Positions 35,080-47,578 of a stretch of DNA of 64,000 nucleotides are shown here, one piece after another. The stretch is from assembly GCF_965638725.1 (NCBI RefSeq), contig NC_134981.1:43986849-44050848 (forward strand). The letters are read 5' to 3'. Source of the DNA: Aptenodytes patagonicus. Lineage: Eukaryota; Chordata; Aves; Sphenisciformes; Spheniscidae. The notes under the pieces are model-generated. The model made no database searches. It saw only the letters and a program-made list of their open reading frames with translations, and had not been told where the DNA came from. The translations under genes were made by a program, and so were the position numbers. Position 1 is the first letter of the stretch. Every line of letters begins with the position of its first letter.

Positions 35080-36287
35080 TCATAGAATCATAGAATGGTT
35101 TGGGTTGGAAGGGACCTTTAAAGATCATCAGGTCTAACCCCCCTGCCATGGGCAGGGACATCTTTCACTAGATCAGGTTGCTCAAAGCCCCATCCAACCT
35201 GACCTTGAACACCTCCAATGATGGGGCATCCACAACTTCTCTGGGTATCCTGTTCCAGTGTCTCACCACCCTCAGCGTAAAAAAAATCTTCCTTATATCC
35301 AATCTAAACCTACCCTCTTTCACTTTAAAACCATTGCCCCTTGTCCTGTCGCTACAGGCCTTGGTAAAAAGTCTCTCTCCTTTCTTATAAGCCCCCTTTA
35401 TATATTGAAAGGCTGCAATAAGGTCTCCCCAGAGCCTTCTCTTCTCCAGGCTGAAAAACCCCAACTCTCTCAGCCTTTCTTCATAGGAGAGGTGTTCCAT
35501 CCCCCTGATCATTTTCATGGCCCTCCTCTGGACCTGCTCCAACAGGTCCATGTCTTTCTTGTGCTGGGGACCCCAGAACTGGACGCAGTACTCCAGGTGG
35601 GGTCTCATGAGAGTGAAGTAGAGGGGGAGAATTACCTCCCTTGACGTGCTGGCCATGCTTCTTTTGATGCAGCCCAGGATATGATTTGCTTTCTGGGCTG
35701 CAAGTGCACATTGCTGGCTCATGTCCAATTTTTCGTCTGCCAGTACCAAGTCCTCGGCAGGGCTGCTCTCAATCCCTTCATCCCCCAGTCTGTATTGATA
35801 TCAGGGATTGCCCCGACCCAGGGGCAGGACCTTGCACTTGGCCTTGTTGAACTTCACGAGGTTCACATTGGCCCACTCCTCAAGCCTGTCAAGGTCCCTC
35901 TGGATGTCATCCCTTCCCTCTAGCGAATGAACTGTACCACTCAGCTTGGTGTCATCTGCAAACTTGCTGAGGGTGCACTCAAACCCACTGTCTATGTCAT
36001 TGATGAAGATATTAAATAGTATTAGTCCCAGTACAGACCCTTGAGGGACACGACTCATCACTGGTTTCCACTTGGACATTGAGCCATTGACTGTAACTCT
36101 TTGGACACGACCATCCAGCCAATTCTTTATCCATCTAACAGTCCATCCATCAAACCCATATCTCTCCAATTTAGCGGCAAGGATACTGTGGGGGACCCTG
36201 TCAAAGGCCTTACAGAAGTCCAGGTAGATGACATCCATAGCCCTTCCCTTGTCCACTGATATAGCCACTCCATCGTAGTAGGCCACA
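35080..36287 (-). mobile_element. CR1 LINE 3' fragment
   Basis: A minus-strand CR1 copy has its 3' terminus (CATAGAATCATAGAATGG on the plus strand) at 35080 and is truncated in the reverse transcriptase near 36287. Two overlapping frames (36286-35801 and 35749-35168) carry [30 protein letters not shown], the intact catalytic [10 protein letters not shown] and the C-terminal thumb region. A small shift separates them near 35760. It is 5'-truncated, so inactive. Confidence 0.92.
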
Positions 36288-37695
36288 GGTGAACAAGTAC
36301 AGTAATGCCAAAAGAACTTCCAGACTGTTTTGCTTTTTGACTAACCTAATGAAAGGTCTAAAGAGTTGTACCAATAAGCCACAGTTATGTGCTGTTCAGA
36401 GACCTATATTTGCTTCCCTATTACGTGCACTTCATAGAATTGTGCATATTGGAGAAAATATTTTGCTGCGATGTGTGTGGCTGTCAATCTTACACAATTA
36501 GAAAGTAAAGGGTATATTTGGCTTTCTCACAAAATCTGTGACTAATTTAGTAGATGTTAACATTTATCTATATGCTTGCTTTTGACTATGAAACTGTCTC
36601 AAATTACAGTGAAATTATATTTGTTCCCAAGATGTTAACTTTCTGAAAAGTCACTGTTAATTAGTTGTTTTTAAAGGTTCAGCATGTTATTAAAGAAACA
36701 AATTCCTGACATTAACTAACATGTGAGTATGATAATCTTAAAATAGTTATATGACCTCTTTAAGGATACAGCTTATGTGCTACTCTGTGCCTGTGTTATA
36801 TTTAATTAGAAATCAAAATCTAGTAATGGAAATGTTTGTTCTCTGATGAACCTGAATATAGAGAACTCTAAAGTATTTGTTGCTGCTGTTACAATGAGCT
36901 ATGTTGTCTGTATAAAATGTTGAATACTTCCTCCCTAATCATCTTTGTTAAGTAAACTTGTCATTGATTGGGAACTTTACTTCACAGATTAGTGTTTTTT
37001 TTACTGCCCAGATTGCTCTTTAAAGCACAAGGATAGCCTAAAATGTCTGCAGATTACTATGTATAGCTGCTCTTGTGAAACTGCAGCTGTGAATCTAAAA
37101 GAGGAGGTAACCATGCAGAATCACTCTTTTAGATGGTCATTAGCACTGCATAAGTACAAGCCTCTTTTTCACATAGCATTTTTTCTTCTACTAGTATTTG
37201 ATGGCCAAGTCATTTGCCAAGCACTGAATAATAATGAATGTTTTCTTGAAGTACAGTATTCTGAACCAGTGCTTTTTAAGTGGTTAGTTTTCATTTGACT
37301 GCTCCTTTTCATGCAAATTTGAGTGTAGCAGAAAAAGACAATTCATTATGCTCTATTGAGCTGTTGTGACATATGGGACTGAGCTGAAAGCTTGTGTGTG
37401 GCAGAAGGAAACAGCTTAATTTCTCAGATTTATCCACTGGCATCCTACTGCAGTTTTATTTTTCTTTCTTTCTTTTATTTAGAACAAACACATGAAAAAT
37501 AACCCACAAGGCTTCCTGTGTGATACTGAGGAAGAAGGAAGCCAAGAAACAGTCTTTTCCTTGCCCCCAAACAAATGAAAGACTTAATTCCAGATTCATT
37601 TTCTGTGAATGAAAAAAGGACTTAGGTCTAAATATTTCATTGCTTAGTTGTTTTCTTCTTCTTCCAAGGATCTCAAAGTGCTTAGAGGCATTAGA
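36288..37695 (+). other. ZNF608 intron, no recognised element
   Basis: AT-rich intronic sequence. No supported gene. Confidence 0.55.
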
Positions 37696-39135
37696 ATAGA
37701 GTAGAATAGAATAGAATAGTTCAGTTGGAAAGGACCTACAACAATCATCTAGTCCAACTGTCCAACCACTTCAGAGCTGACCAAAAGTTAAAGCATGTTA
37801 TTAAGGGCATTGTCCAAATGCCTCTTAAACACTGACAGGCTTGGGGCATCAACCACCTCTCTAGGAAGCCTGTTCCAGTGTTTGACCACCCTCTCGGTAA
37901 AGAAATGCTTCCTAATGTCCAGTCTAAACCTCCCCTGGCGTGGCTTTGAACCATTCCCACACGTCCTGTCACTGGATACCAGGGAGAAGAGATCAGCACC
38001 TCCCTCTCCACTTCCCCTCCTCAGGAAGCTGAAGAGAGCAATGAGGTCTCCCCTCAGCCTCCTTTTCTCCAAACTAGACAAGCCCAGAGTCCTTAGCCAC
38101 TCCTCATAGGACATGCCTTCCAGCCCTTTCACCAGCCTTGTTGCCCTCCTCTGGACGCATTCAAGGACCTTCTTAAATTGTGGGGCCTAGAACTGCACAC
38201 AGTATTGAAGGTGAGGCTGCACCAATGCTAAATACAGCAGGATAATTGCCTCTTTTGACTGGCTGGTTATACTGTGTTTGATGCCTCCCAGGATGTGGTT
38301 TGCCCTCTTGGCTGCCAGGGCACACGGCTGACTCATATTGAGCCTGCTGTCAACCAGCACCCCCAGATCCCTTTCTGCAGGGCTGCTCTCCAGCCACTCC
38401 TCTCCCAATTTATATTTGTGCCTGGCGTTACTCCATCTCAGGTGCAGAATCCGGCATTTGTTCTTGTTAAATTTGATCCCATTAATCATAGCCCAATGCT
38501 CCAATCTATCTAGATCCCTCTGCAAGGCCTCTTGTCCCTCAAGAGAGTCAACAGCACCTCCCAGTTTGGTATCATCAGCAAACTTGCTAATGGTGCATTC
38601 AACTCCTGCATCCAGATTGTTGATAAAAATATTGAACAGAACTGGCCCTAGAATTGAGCCCTGAGGAACACCGCTGGTGACTGGTCACTAGCCAGATGTA
38701 GCCCCATTCACTACAACCCTTTGAGCCCTGTCATTCAGGCAGTTCTTCACCCAGCACAGCGTGTACCTGCTCATCCCACAGTTGGACAAATTGTCCAGAA
38801 GGATGCTGTGAGGGACAGTATCAAAAGCGTTACTAAAATCCAGAAAAACTACATCCATCTCCTTCCCTTTATCCACTAGGCAGGTGACCTTATCATAGAA
38901 GGATATCAAATGAGTTAGACAGGACTTTTCCTTTGTGAACCCATGTTGACTGTGTCTGAGGATTGCATTGTTCTTTAAATGCCTTTCAGTAGTACCCAGT
39001 ATGATCTTCTCCATAATTTTTCCAGGAACTGAGGTTAGACTAACAGGTCTGTAGTTCCCTGGGTCTTCCCTCATGCCCTTCTTGTAAATTGGAGTAACAT
39101 TGGCTAGCTTCCAGTCAGCAGGGACCTCCCCAGAG
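37696..39135 (-). mobile_element. CR1 LINE 3' fragment, second subfamily
   Basis: The minus-strand CR1 3' end at 37696 is marked by an AGAAT-type short repeat (37692-37719). The body carries [46 protein letters not shown] and a C-terminal [20 protein letters not shown] region, in frames broken by shifts (39074-38688, 38525-38187, 38132-37788). It is 5'-truncated near 39135. Wording differs from the other copies, so it is a different and older subfamily. Confidence 0.9.
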
Positions 39136-41522
39136 TTAGGAGTTCATTTTTTTGAAAACCAGATTTTTTATGTGGTTAACACCTACAACTGTGGCAATAT
39201 TTTCAACAGTCTAGCACATACTTTTGCCATAATGAGAGTCTGAAGGAAAGACCGCTCCCAGTGTGCTTTTTTCTTCTGAATATCTGGCCTTCTCTTTTGA
39301 TTGATCTGGCATCAGTTCTAAATTATAATTAAATGCCATACACACTCTGGCCACAGAGTGGCCACTTCATAATACCCAGAGTGGGGAAAAAGGGCTGTCC
39401 CCATTTAATAGATGGTGAATCTGAGATGGAGAGATCATGGGGTTATCGAAAATTGTCAATACATTTTCATACTGAATAGCTCGCTCAGAAGTGGCTTTTA
39501 GAGCCTAAATTCAGACCAAAATAAATATGTCCATGATATTAACATTTCTAGGTTTTAGAACCACAAAGCAAATTAATTGCACTATGTTCTGGAAATTAGT
39601 CATAGTATGCCATAAACATTGACTGTATCCATTCTGACTTTATCATCAATTTCTTTAACACAGTTTGGGAATATGAGTTAATATTCACTTGTTTTTGAAC
39701 GGTACAGCAAATACTACATTGTTTCCATGGAGCAATAAACAAGTACTCTGCAGAATTTAAAGGCCATGACACTAATTGTAATAACATACACAGTTATCTG
39801 GTGATTCCCTTTAATTATCAACGATATTGAAAGTAAGTGGTAAGCCTTCAGTAGATACTCAGGCTAATCCAGTCTAGGGGAGGTTGAATTTCTTTGCTGT
39901 GTAAGAATGAAGAATTTTCTATATGTCATGCATATCACAATCCAAGAGGTTTGTGTTTATCCGAGTCTTTTGGCCTTTTTTTTTTCTCTATAGAAAAGAT
40001 ATGTTACAGTGTAAGAATGTACATGTGAAGTTCTTTGCTTATATTCAGAGATCCGCCAACTCCATATCTGTATCTCAGATGTCTGTTTAGGCTTTTTCCA
40101 AAGTTATTTTGGGTGTGCCTTATCTTCTTTCTCTAACCTCAACACGCAAACAGTGCATCTTCAAGAATCTTTCATTCAGTTTTTTCTGCTTGGCCATTAG
40201 ACATAATGATATTCCAGTGATAAAGGAAGCTTTATTCTCAATGAGTTTTTAACAGTATAGTATCAGGACCTGTCACATAAACACTGTTGACATCAAAGAG
40301 ATTTTGCAAAAATAAAAACTGAGTTATATTTTCACCTTTCATATTTCAAATACAAAAAGGAAGACTTACTAGGCTGCTTTTAGTACACATAAGGAGTGAA
40401 ATTCCAGAAGTAAATAAAAGCAATGACGAGCAAATCTAACTTCTTCCATTTTCAGTTACCTAAAATGCTAGTAATAATACAGGCAATGTAGTTTCATCTT
40501 CAGGAGCTCTGTATTAAGGCCATCATCCAATTGTTATTAGACTTGCATGCACTCCCTGTTTTATAGCACTCATATCTATATCGTTTCAAGACTTCCTTGA
40601 AAACTGTGCTATGTAGAACCTGCAGAAGATTTGTACAGGATTGCCACCAATAAAGAATAAATTGATATTGATATCTTCATTTAACTATCTTTTATGTCAC
40701 AAAAGACCTTGTGGCCACAGTAAAATAGCATGCACCTTCAGGACCTAACCTGTATACAGAAAATCTGTTAATGGAGAAAATGGAAGTTGCGCAAGAACAG
40801 TAACTTTTTCAATTTATATATAGATATTTTCTCTATGTGAGTTGTCTGTGTACAGACTGATTGTCTGGTGAGTTGTATCCTTTCATATACACATTTTGGA
40901 AATCCTTAGAAATTAGATTGTTTGGATAGATTCTTGTAAAAGTCTTCATCTGTTATTTCAAGTTGAAAGATGTAAATGTTATCTGTAAGCTGTTAGGTGG
41001 GTCATCCTAATGTATTTTAAATGACTGGATGATAAGAGATTATATTTGATGGTATATGAATATTAGAATTGTTCCAAGTGTTAATTTCTCTGTGATGCAC
41101 TGGGGAAAAAATGGCATTCATGTGTCTTTGCACTGTCTTTATAATGTTTTTCTTGAAGTAGAAAATGCAGTTCCCAGTTTGCAAAACTAATTTCCATCCA
41201 CAAAGCAGTCTCTGTCAGCACCAAGAAAAAATGGCTTTCATCCTTTTTAAAATTTTTATTATTATTTCATGCTAGCAATCTATGACAACAGGGAGTAGTC
41301 TTGTAGAAACGTAGCAACTTGTCTTGTTTAGCATGATAAATTTTTTTGTACTTAATTTTTCATGTGCAGCATTTGGGCTGATATTAAAAAAATTAACAAG
41401 CTCATAAGACTGAAATTAGCCATGATACACCGAATCCCTGCATACATATATACAGTCTAAGCAAACTTTTTTTTTTAATAATCTCAAAGCACCATTATAG
41501 TAAGTTTGTCTGTTGTTTTCAG
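39136..41522 (+). other. ZNF608 intron, right part
   Basis: AT-rich intronic sequence ending in a poor-to-fair pyrimidine tract (GTCTGTTGTTTTCAG) before the exon at 41523. No mobile element or RNA gene recognised. Confidence 0.6.
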
Positions 41523-41778
41523 GTTGATCCCCTGTTTACAGTGCCTGAACCTCCACATCCGATTTCCAGCAGTATCACACCTCAGATTCTGCCTTCCTAC
41601 TTTTCCCCATCTTCATCTAATATTGCAGCACCAGTCGAGCAGCTTTTGGTACGGACTCGTTCACTGGGTGTAAATACTTGTGAGGTTGGAGTAGTAACAG
41701 AACCAGAATGCCTTGGACCCTGTGAGCCTGGGACCTGCGTGAACTTGGAAGGAATTGTGTGGCATGAAACTGAAGAAG
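41523..41778 (+). CDS. ZNF608: ZNF608 second coding exon
   Basis: The exon encodes 85 further residues of ZNF608 in phase with the previous exon: [39 protein letters not shown] and [11 protein letters not shown] are recognisable ZNF608 sequence. The segment is Pro/Ser-rich and then Cys-containing. It precedes the region with the C2H2 finger in the full protein. The acceptor is TTTTCAG with AG at 41521-41522. The donor is GAAG|GTAAAC with GT at 41779-41780, leaving phase 1. The reading frame stays open past the donor for some 37 codons, but that part does not match the family. Confidence 0.95.
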
Positions 41779-42592
41779 GTAAACTGTTTTTTCCATTAGG
41801 CTTGTCTGCTAGTTATCTTAATGATGACACTGCTGTATCTGTCTGGATGCTAACTGGAGGCTCGCTAGTCTGTTGGTCCACCTTTATGTAGAATGGCAGT
41901 CACAGCTTCATAGCTAAACTAGTGAGTTTTTCTTTTCCAAACAAACAGCAGATTTTTTTATTATTTAAGCAATCATATATTCCAAATGACCTTCTATGTA
42001 ACTCCAATTAGCAATTGAATTGTTTTCTATTGCTGTATTGAGAAAAGCCTGTGAAGAAATAGCTATCAGAATAGCATAAATGTGCTGAACAGAAGGATTT
42101 TATGTAAATGTACATCATGAGGGGACTATATGTGATAGGACTGGATATATGAATAGTTTAGGAGAAAATTACAAAGCTGAATAATTTTGGAACTCAGATA
42201 CTATGATAAAAAATGTCACCATTACATAATAACAGAGGCCCCAGAGATGACCCCCCCAATGTATTTGATGTCATGATTATTGTTTGCATGCTTTAAGAGG
42301 AAAACATTCTTGTTCTATCTGGTGAACAAGTGCTAACTAAACCAGACTGATTTCTTTAATATCCTTCGAAGGCATTTGGCCAAGTAGAGGTACTGGAGAG
42401 CTTTGGGGAATACTAGATGTGGATTAGCTGTGATTTAGAACAAAATAAGTAGAAAGAGGATTATACTGTGATATGCAGATTTTTCCATTTTGGTTTTCAA
42501 AAGCTAATTATTAAAATGCCAGCTTTCTCTTGTTAATGCTAAAAATAGTGCACATGTACTTTAAACTACTGCAATTTTTGGTTTAATAGTAG
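41779..42592 (+). other. Start of next ZNF608 intron
   Basis: AT-rich intronic sequence up to the CR1 at about 42593. Nothing else recognised. Confidence 0.6.
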
Positions 42593-43123
42593 TGGAAGCC
42601 AATGCTAGCAGCGGCAGCAGCAGCAGCAGCAGTTGTTGCAGCATGCTGAGAGGAGTGTGAGGCTTGTAAGGTCCCTGGGAGGTGTCTGAAGGGGCTTCTG
42701 GGCCCCCGACACCCTTGGGCTCTGTATGTGGAGGGACCAGTCAGCATGCGACAGGTCTTGCGAGAGGGGCAGTTGAGAGTTGGGTGGTGCCGGCGGTCCC
42801 TACAACTAGTTCAAACCGCGGGAAGCTGCATATAACTGGACCCTAGGGAGCGGCAGTGACAGTTTGCGCAGCAGTTCACGCAAGAAAGGCAGCACACTCT
42901 GCCAGTTGTTGGGCTGCTATCTGCTCTGCTCACCCACAGGGTTAGGCTGCAGCCCTGACGGTCACCCCAGCTAGCTGGTGGCTGTGCAAGCCTACTCAGA
43001 AGCTTGAGGTCTCCAGGGAATTAAAATTAGAAGGACAACATCTTTCAAAAGAATTGCCATTTCCTAAGTAAGTGGGCCATTTTTTCTGAGAACTACAAGG
43101 AGACTGTGACCTGCTGAAAGAAA

Positions 43124-44062
43124 ATGGTGTCCACCCACTGCAACTGCAAGGCTGAGGCTGAAACCCAAAGAGAAGCACTGCAGCCTATCTATGCTGATGC
43201 CTCCACCCAAACAGACCTCCCAAGGACTGAAATAGCTGTCCAGACCTCAGGTTGCATGGAGCTCCAGCACCTGGAAGTCCCCCTAGCACCTGAAGGCAGT
43301 GGTGGATGTCATAGCTGCAAGTGTGCCCGGCTAGAACTCTTCAAACAAGTAGCTATGTTACAAGAGGAGCTCAACAGGCAGTGCAGCATCCGGGAATGTG
43401 AGTAGGAGATCAAAACGTGGTATTGTGCGCTTTCCCAGGCTGAGCGACAGCCCTGCCTTAAGGCTGTGCAAGAGGATTGTAAGCCTGGATTCAACCTCGA
43501 GCTGGCTGACACAAGTAACTCATGATATGAAGGAGACTGGACCCTTGTCTCTGCTCGGGGCAGAAGGAAGAACCTTCTGCCTTCCCCTCCCCTAAAGTGC
43601 CCCTACGTAGCAGATATGACGATCTGGGTGTTGGAGAATAAAGAGCATGTGAGTAACGGACAGGATCCAGGAGAAGTCAACCATGCAAAGTTGATCCAAC
43701 CGCACACCTGCATTAGAACCAGTGCCACCAGAAAAGCACGTAAAGTATTAGTACTTGGAGATTCCTTACTGAGAGGCACCGAAGCACCCATTTGCCGTCC
43801 GGACAACTTCTCAAGAGAAGTTTGCGGCCTACCAGGAGCTTGCGTTCATGATGTCACTGAGAGGCTGCTGAGCCTGGTGAACCCTACAGATTATCATTCA
43901 CTCCTACTATTCCATGTAGGGTCCAATGATACTGTGACAAGGCAACTTAGAACCATCAAAAGAGACTACATGTCCCTCAGAGCAAAGGATCAGCAGCACA
44001 GGTGGTGTTGTCCTCTATCCTCCCAGTCAGAGAAGGGGTTCAGGAAGGAGGAGCCGAATTGA
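43124..44062 (+). pseudogene. CR1 ORF1 (zinc/coiled-coil plus SGNH esterase)
   Basis: The first part (43124-43405) has a CKAEAETQ start, the segment CHSCKCARLELF with clustered Cys, and a short Leu-rich coiled coil ending IRECE. After a stop, the second part (43616-44062) shows KVLVLGDSLLRGTE, block I of an SGNH esterase with catalytic Ser, and HVGSNDT (block III). The C-terminal His block is lost to a shift near 44030. CR1 ORF1 esterases are thought to bind RNA and membranes. This copy is inactive. Confidence 0.85.
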
Positions 44063-44189
44063 ACAGGTGAATGCCTGGCTGCGTGGCTGGTGCCGTACTC
44101 AAGGTTTTGGCTTCTGTGATCATGGATCTACCTTTGAGAAGACGGGTCTGTTGGGAGCTGATGGAATTCAAGCTTATGGGCTTGTTCCT

Positions 44190-46435
44190 CTAAAAGGCTG
44201 AGAGCCCAGCTGAAGTGCCTCTATCCCAATGCACGCAGCATGGGTAACAAACAGGAAGAGCTGGAAGCCACTGTGCAGCCAGAAAGCTATGATCTAATCG
44301 CTATGACTGAAACATGGCGGGACGAATCACATGACTGAATTGCAGCAATCGATGGCTATAAACTGTTCAGGAGGAACAGGCAAGGAAGGAGAGGTGCTGG
44401 GGTTGCCCTCTGTGTAAAAGAATGGATTAACTTCACAGAGCTGTCTTTGAAAAACAGCGATGAACAGGTTGAGAGCTTATGGGTGAAAATTAGAGGCCAA
44501 GCCAACAAAGGAAACCTCGTGGTTGGTGTTTACTACAGGCCGCCTGACCAAGGGGAGCCTATAGAGGAAGCATTCTTACTTCAACTACAGGAATCATCAT
44601 GTTAGCAAGCTCTGATCCTGCTGAGGGATTTCAGTCATGCTGACATCTGCTGGAAAAGCGGCACTGCAAGCTCTAAGTGGTCCAGGAGACTCTTGGAGTG
44701 TGTCAAGGATAATTTCTTAATCCAGGTGATAGACAGCCCGACCAGAGGAGAAGCGTTACTAGACCTGTTGCTTACCAACACAGATGAACTAATTAGAGAT
44801 TTCAAGACTGGTAGCAGCCTGGGCTAGATATCATGAGCTGCTCGAATTTACAATGTTGAGGGATATGGGCCAGGTGAAGAGTAGAGTCAAGACCCTGAAT
44901 TTTAGGAGAGCAAACTTTCAGTTGTATAAGGAATTAGTGGATGAGACCCCCTGGGAAACTGCCCTCAGGGATAAAGGAGCTGAACAGAGCTCTCGATTCT
45001 CATGTGTAAGAAATCAGGCAAGGAAGGCAGAAGACCAGCATGGCTGAGTAAGGACCTCCTGGGCAAACTAAAGAAGGAAATGCACAGGCAGTGGAAGCAG
45101 GGACATGTTTCCTGGGAAGAATATAGGGACGCTACCTGAATGTGTAGGGATGGGATCAGGAAAGCTAAGGCACAGTTGGAGATGAATTTGGCAAGGGATG
45201 CGAAGAATAAGAAGGACTTCTACAGGTATGTTGGCCAGAACAGGAAGATTAAAGAAAATGTACCCCCCCCGATAAATAAGGCAGGAGAACTGGTGACAAC
45301 CGACATGGAGAAAACTGAGTTACTCAACAATTTTTTTTGCCTCCGTTTTCAATGGTAATCTCTCTTCCCAAATCTCTCCAGCCCCTGAATCTCAAGGCAG
45401 GGACTGGAGGAATGAAGTCCCTCCCATCATAAGAGAAGATCAGGTTCGAGACCTGAGGAACTTGAACGTACACAAGTCCATGGGACCCAATGAGATGCAT
45501 CCCAGGGTCCTGTGGGAATTGGCTGATGTAGTTGCCAAGCCGCTCTCCATCACATTTGAAAAGTTGTGGCAGTCAGGTGACGTCCCCAGTGACTGGAAAA
45601 AGGGAAACATCACACCCACTTTTAAAAAGGGTAATAAGGAGGACCCTGGGAACTACTGACCAGTCAGCCTCACCTCTGTGCCTGGTAAGACCATGGAACA
45701 GATCCTCCTGGAAGACATGTCGAAACGTATGAAAGACAGGGAGGTAATTAGAGACAGCCAAGAAGGCTTCACCAAAGGCAAATCGTGCCTGCCTAACCTA
45801 GTGGCCTTCTACGATGGAGTGGCTGCATCAGTGGACAAGGGAAGAGCTGTGGATGTCTTTTACCTGGACTTCTGTAAGGCCTTTGATACGGGTCCCCCAA
45901 AACATTCTGGCCACTAAATTGGAGAGATATGGGTTTGATGGATAAGGAATTGCCTGGATGGCCGCATCCAAAGAGTTACAGTCAATGGCTCAATGTCCAA
46001 GTGGAAACCCTTAACGAGTGGAGTCCCTCTAGCGTTCATACTCGGACAAATATTATTTAATATCTTCATCAATGACATAGTGGGATTGAGTGCACCCTCA
46101 GCAAGTTTGTGGATGACGCCAAGCTGAGTGGTGCAGTTGATTCGCTAGAGGGATGTCATCCAGAGGGACCTTGACATGCTGGAGAAGTGGGCCCGTGCAA
46201 ACCTCATGAAGTTCAACAAGGCAAGCGCAAGGTCCTGCCCCTGGGTCAGGGCAACCCCCAGTATCAATACAGGCTGGGGGATGAAGGGATTGAGAGCAGC
46301 CCTGCGGAGAAGGACTTGGTGATAGTGGTGGATGAAAAATTGGACATGAGCTGGCAATGTGCACTCGCAGCCCAGAAGGCCAACCGTATCCTGGGCTGCA
46401 TCAAAAGAAGCGGGGCTTTGAGCAACCTGATCTAG
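44190..46435 (+). pseudogene. CR1 ORF2, many breaks
   Basis: Endonuclease pieces (ARSMGNKQEELEA, MTETWRDESHD followed by a stop at about 44336), linker pieces (44853-45047, 45140-45358), and reverse transcriptase pieces (45462-45917, 46187-46435) lie in changing frames. The catalytic segment reads [14 protein letters not shown] near 46104-46130. It cannot make a full protein. Confidence 0.85.
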
Positions 46436-46773
46436 TGAAAGATGTCCCTGCCCACGGAAGGGGGACCTCAGAGCTGGATGCAGTACTCCAGGTGGGGTCT
46501 CACCAGAGCGGAGTAGAGGGGCAGAATCACCTCCCTTGACCTGCTGGCCACGCTTCTTTTGATGCAGCCCAGGATACGATTGGCCTTCTGGGCTGCGAGC
46601 GCACATTGCTGGCTCATGTCCAGCTTTTCATCCACCAGTACCCCCAAGTCCTTCTCCGCAAGGCTGAACTCAATCCACTCATCGCTCAGCCTGTATTGAT
46701 ACCGGGGGTTGCCCTGACCCAGGTGCAGGACCTTGCACTTGGCCTTGTTGAACTTCATGAGTTTTGCAGAAGC

Positions 46774-47494
46774 CTACCCCTCTAGCCTCTCAAGGTCCCT
46801 CTGGATGGCATCCCTTCCCCCTAATGAATCAACCACACCATTCAGCTTGGTGTCATCCACAAACTTGCTGAGGGTGCTCTCAATCCCACTGTCCATGTCC
46901 CCAACAAAGATGTTAAATAATACTTGTCCCAATACAGACCCCTGAGGGACACCACTTGTCACTGGTCTCCACCCGGAAATCCAGCCGTTGACCGCAACTC
47001 TTTGAGTGCGACCATGCAGCCAATTCCTTATCCACCGAGTGGTCCACCCATCAAATCCATGTCTCTCCATTTTAGAGACAAGGATGTTGTGTGGGACAGT
47101 GTCAAATGCTTTGCACAAGTCCAGGTAGATGACATCAGTCACTCTTCCCTTATCCACCAATGCTGTAACCCCGTTGTAGAAGGTCACCAAATTTGTCAGG
47201 CACGATTTGCCCTTAGTGAATCCATGTTGACTGTCACCAGTCACCTCTCTGTTTTACATGTGCCTTAGCATAGTTTCCAGGAGGATCTGCTCCCATGATC
47301 TTGTCAGGCACAGAGATGAGACTGACCGGCCTGTAGTTCCCCGGGTCCTCCTTTTTTCCCTTTTTAAAAATGGGGGCTATGTTTCCCCTTTTCCAGTCAC
47401 TGGGAACTTCACTAGTCTGCCATGACTTCTCAAATATGATGGATAGTGGCTTAGCAACTTCATCCGCCAGTTCCCTTAGGACCCTTGGATGCAT
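46774..47494 (-). pseudogene. CR1 ORF2 reverse transcriptase piece
   Basis: [65 protein letters not shown] and [10 protein letters not shown] occur in order with a shift near 47240. The thumb part continues in another frame at 46758-46468. It belongs to the minus-strand CR1 split by later elements. Confidence 0.88.
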
Positions 47495-47578
47495 CTCATC
47501 AGGTCATAGAATCATTAAGGTTGGAAAAGACCTCTAAGATCATCGAGTCCAACCGTCAACCCAACACCACCATGTCCA

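Larger units (their letters stand above)
42593..46467 (+). mobile_element. Near-full-length CR1 LINE, lacking its 3' end
   Basis: The plus-strand CR1 has a 5' UTR region, ORF1 and ORF2. A CAG/GCA-rich run at 42607-42632 lies at its 5' edge. Near the 3' side a block of reverse transcriptase is missing: the sequence jumps from the ILGCIKRS region to the final ALSNLI at about 46410. The copy then stops abruptly at 46467, where an inverted CR1 begins. ORF1 and ORF2 carry many stops and shifts, so it is old. Confidence 0.88.

Noticed and set aside
35168..36286. Open minus-strand frames with an intact FADD motif as a working reverse transcriptase
   Set aside because: They lack endonuclease, ORF1 and promoter. 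It is a 5'-truncated CR1 fragment with a shift.
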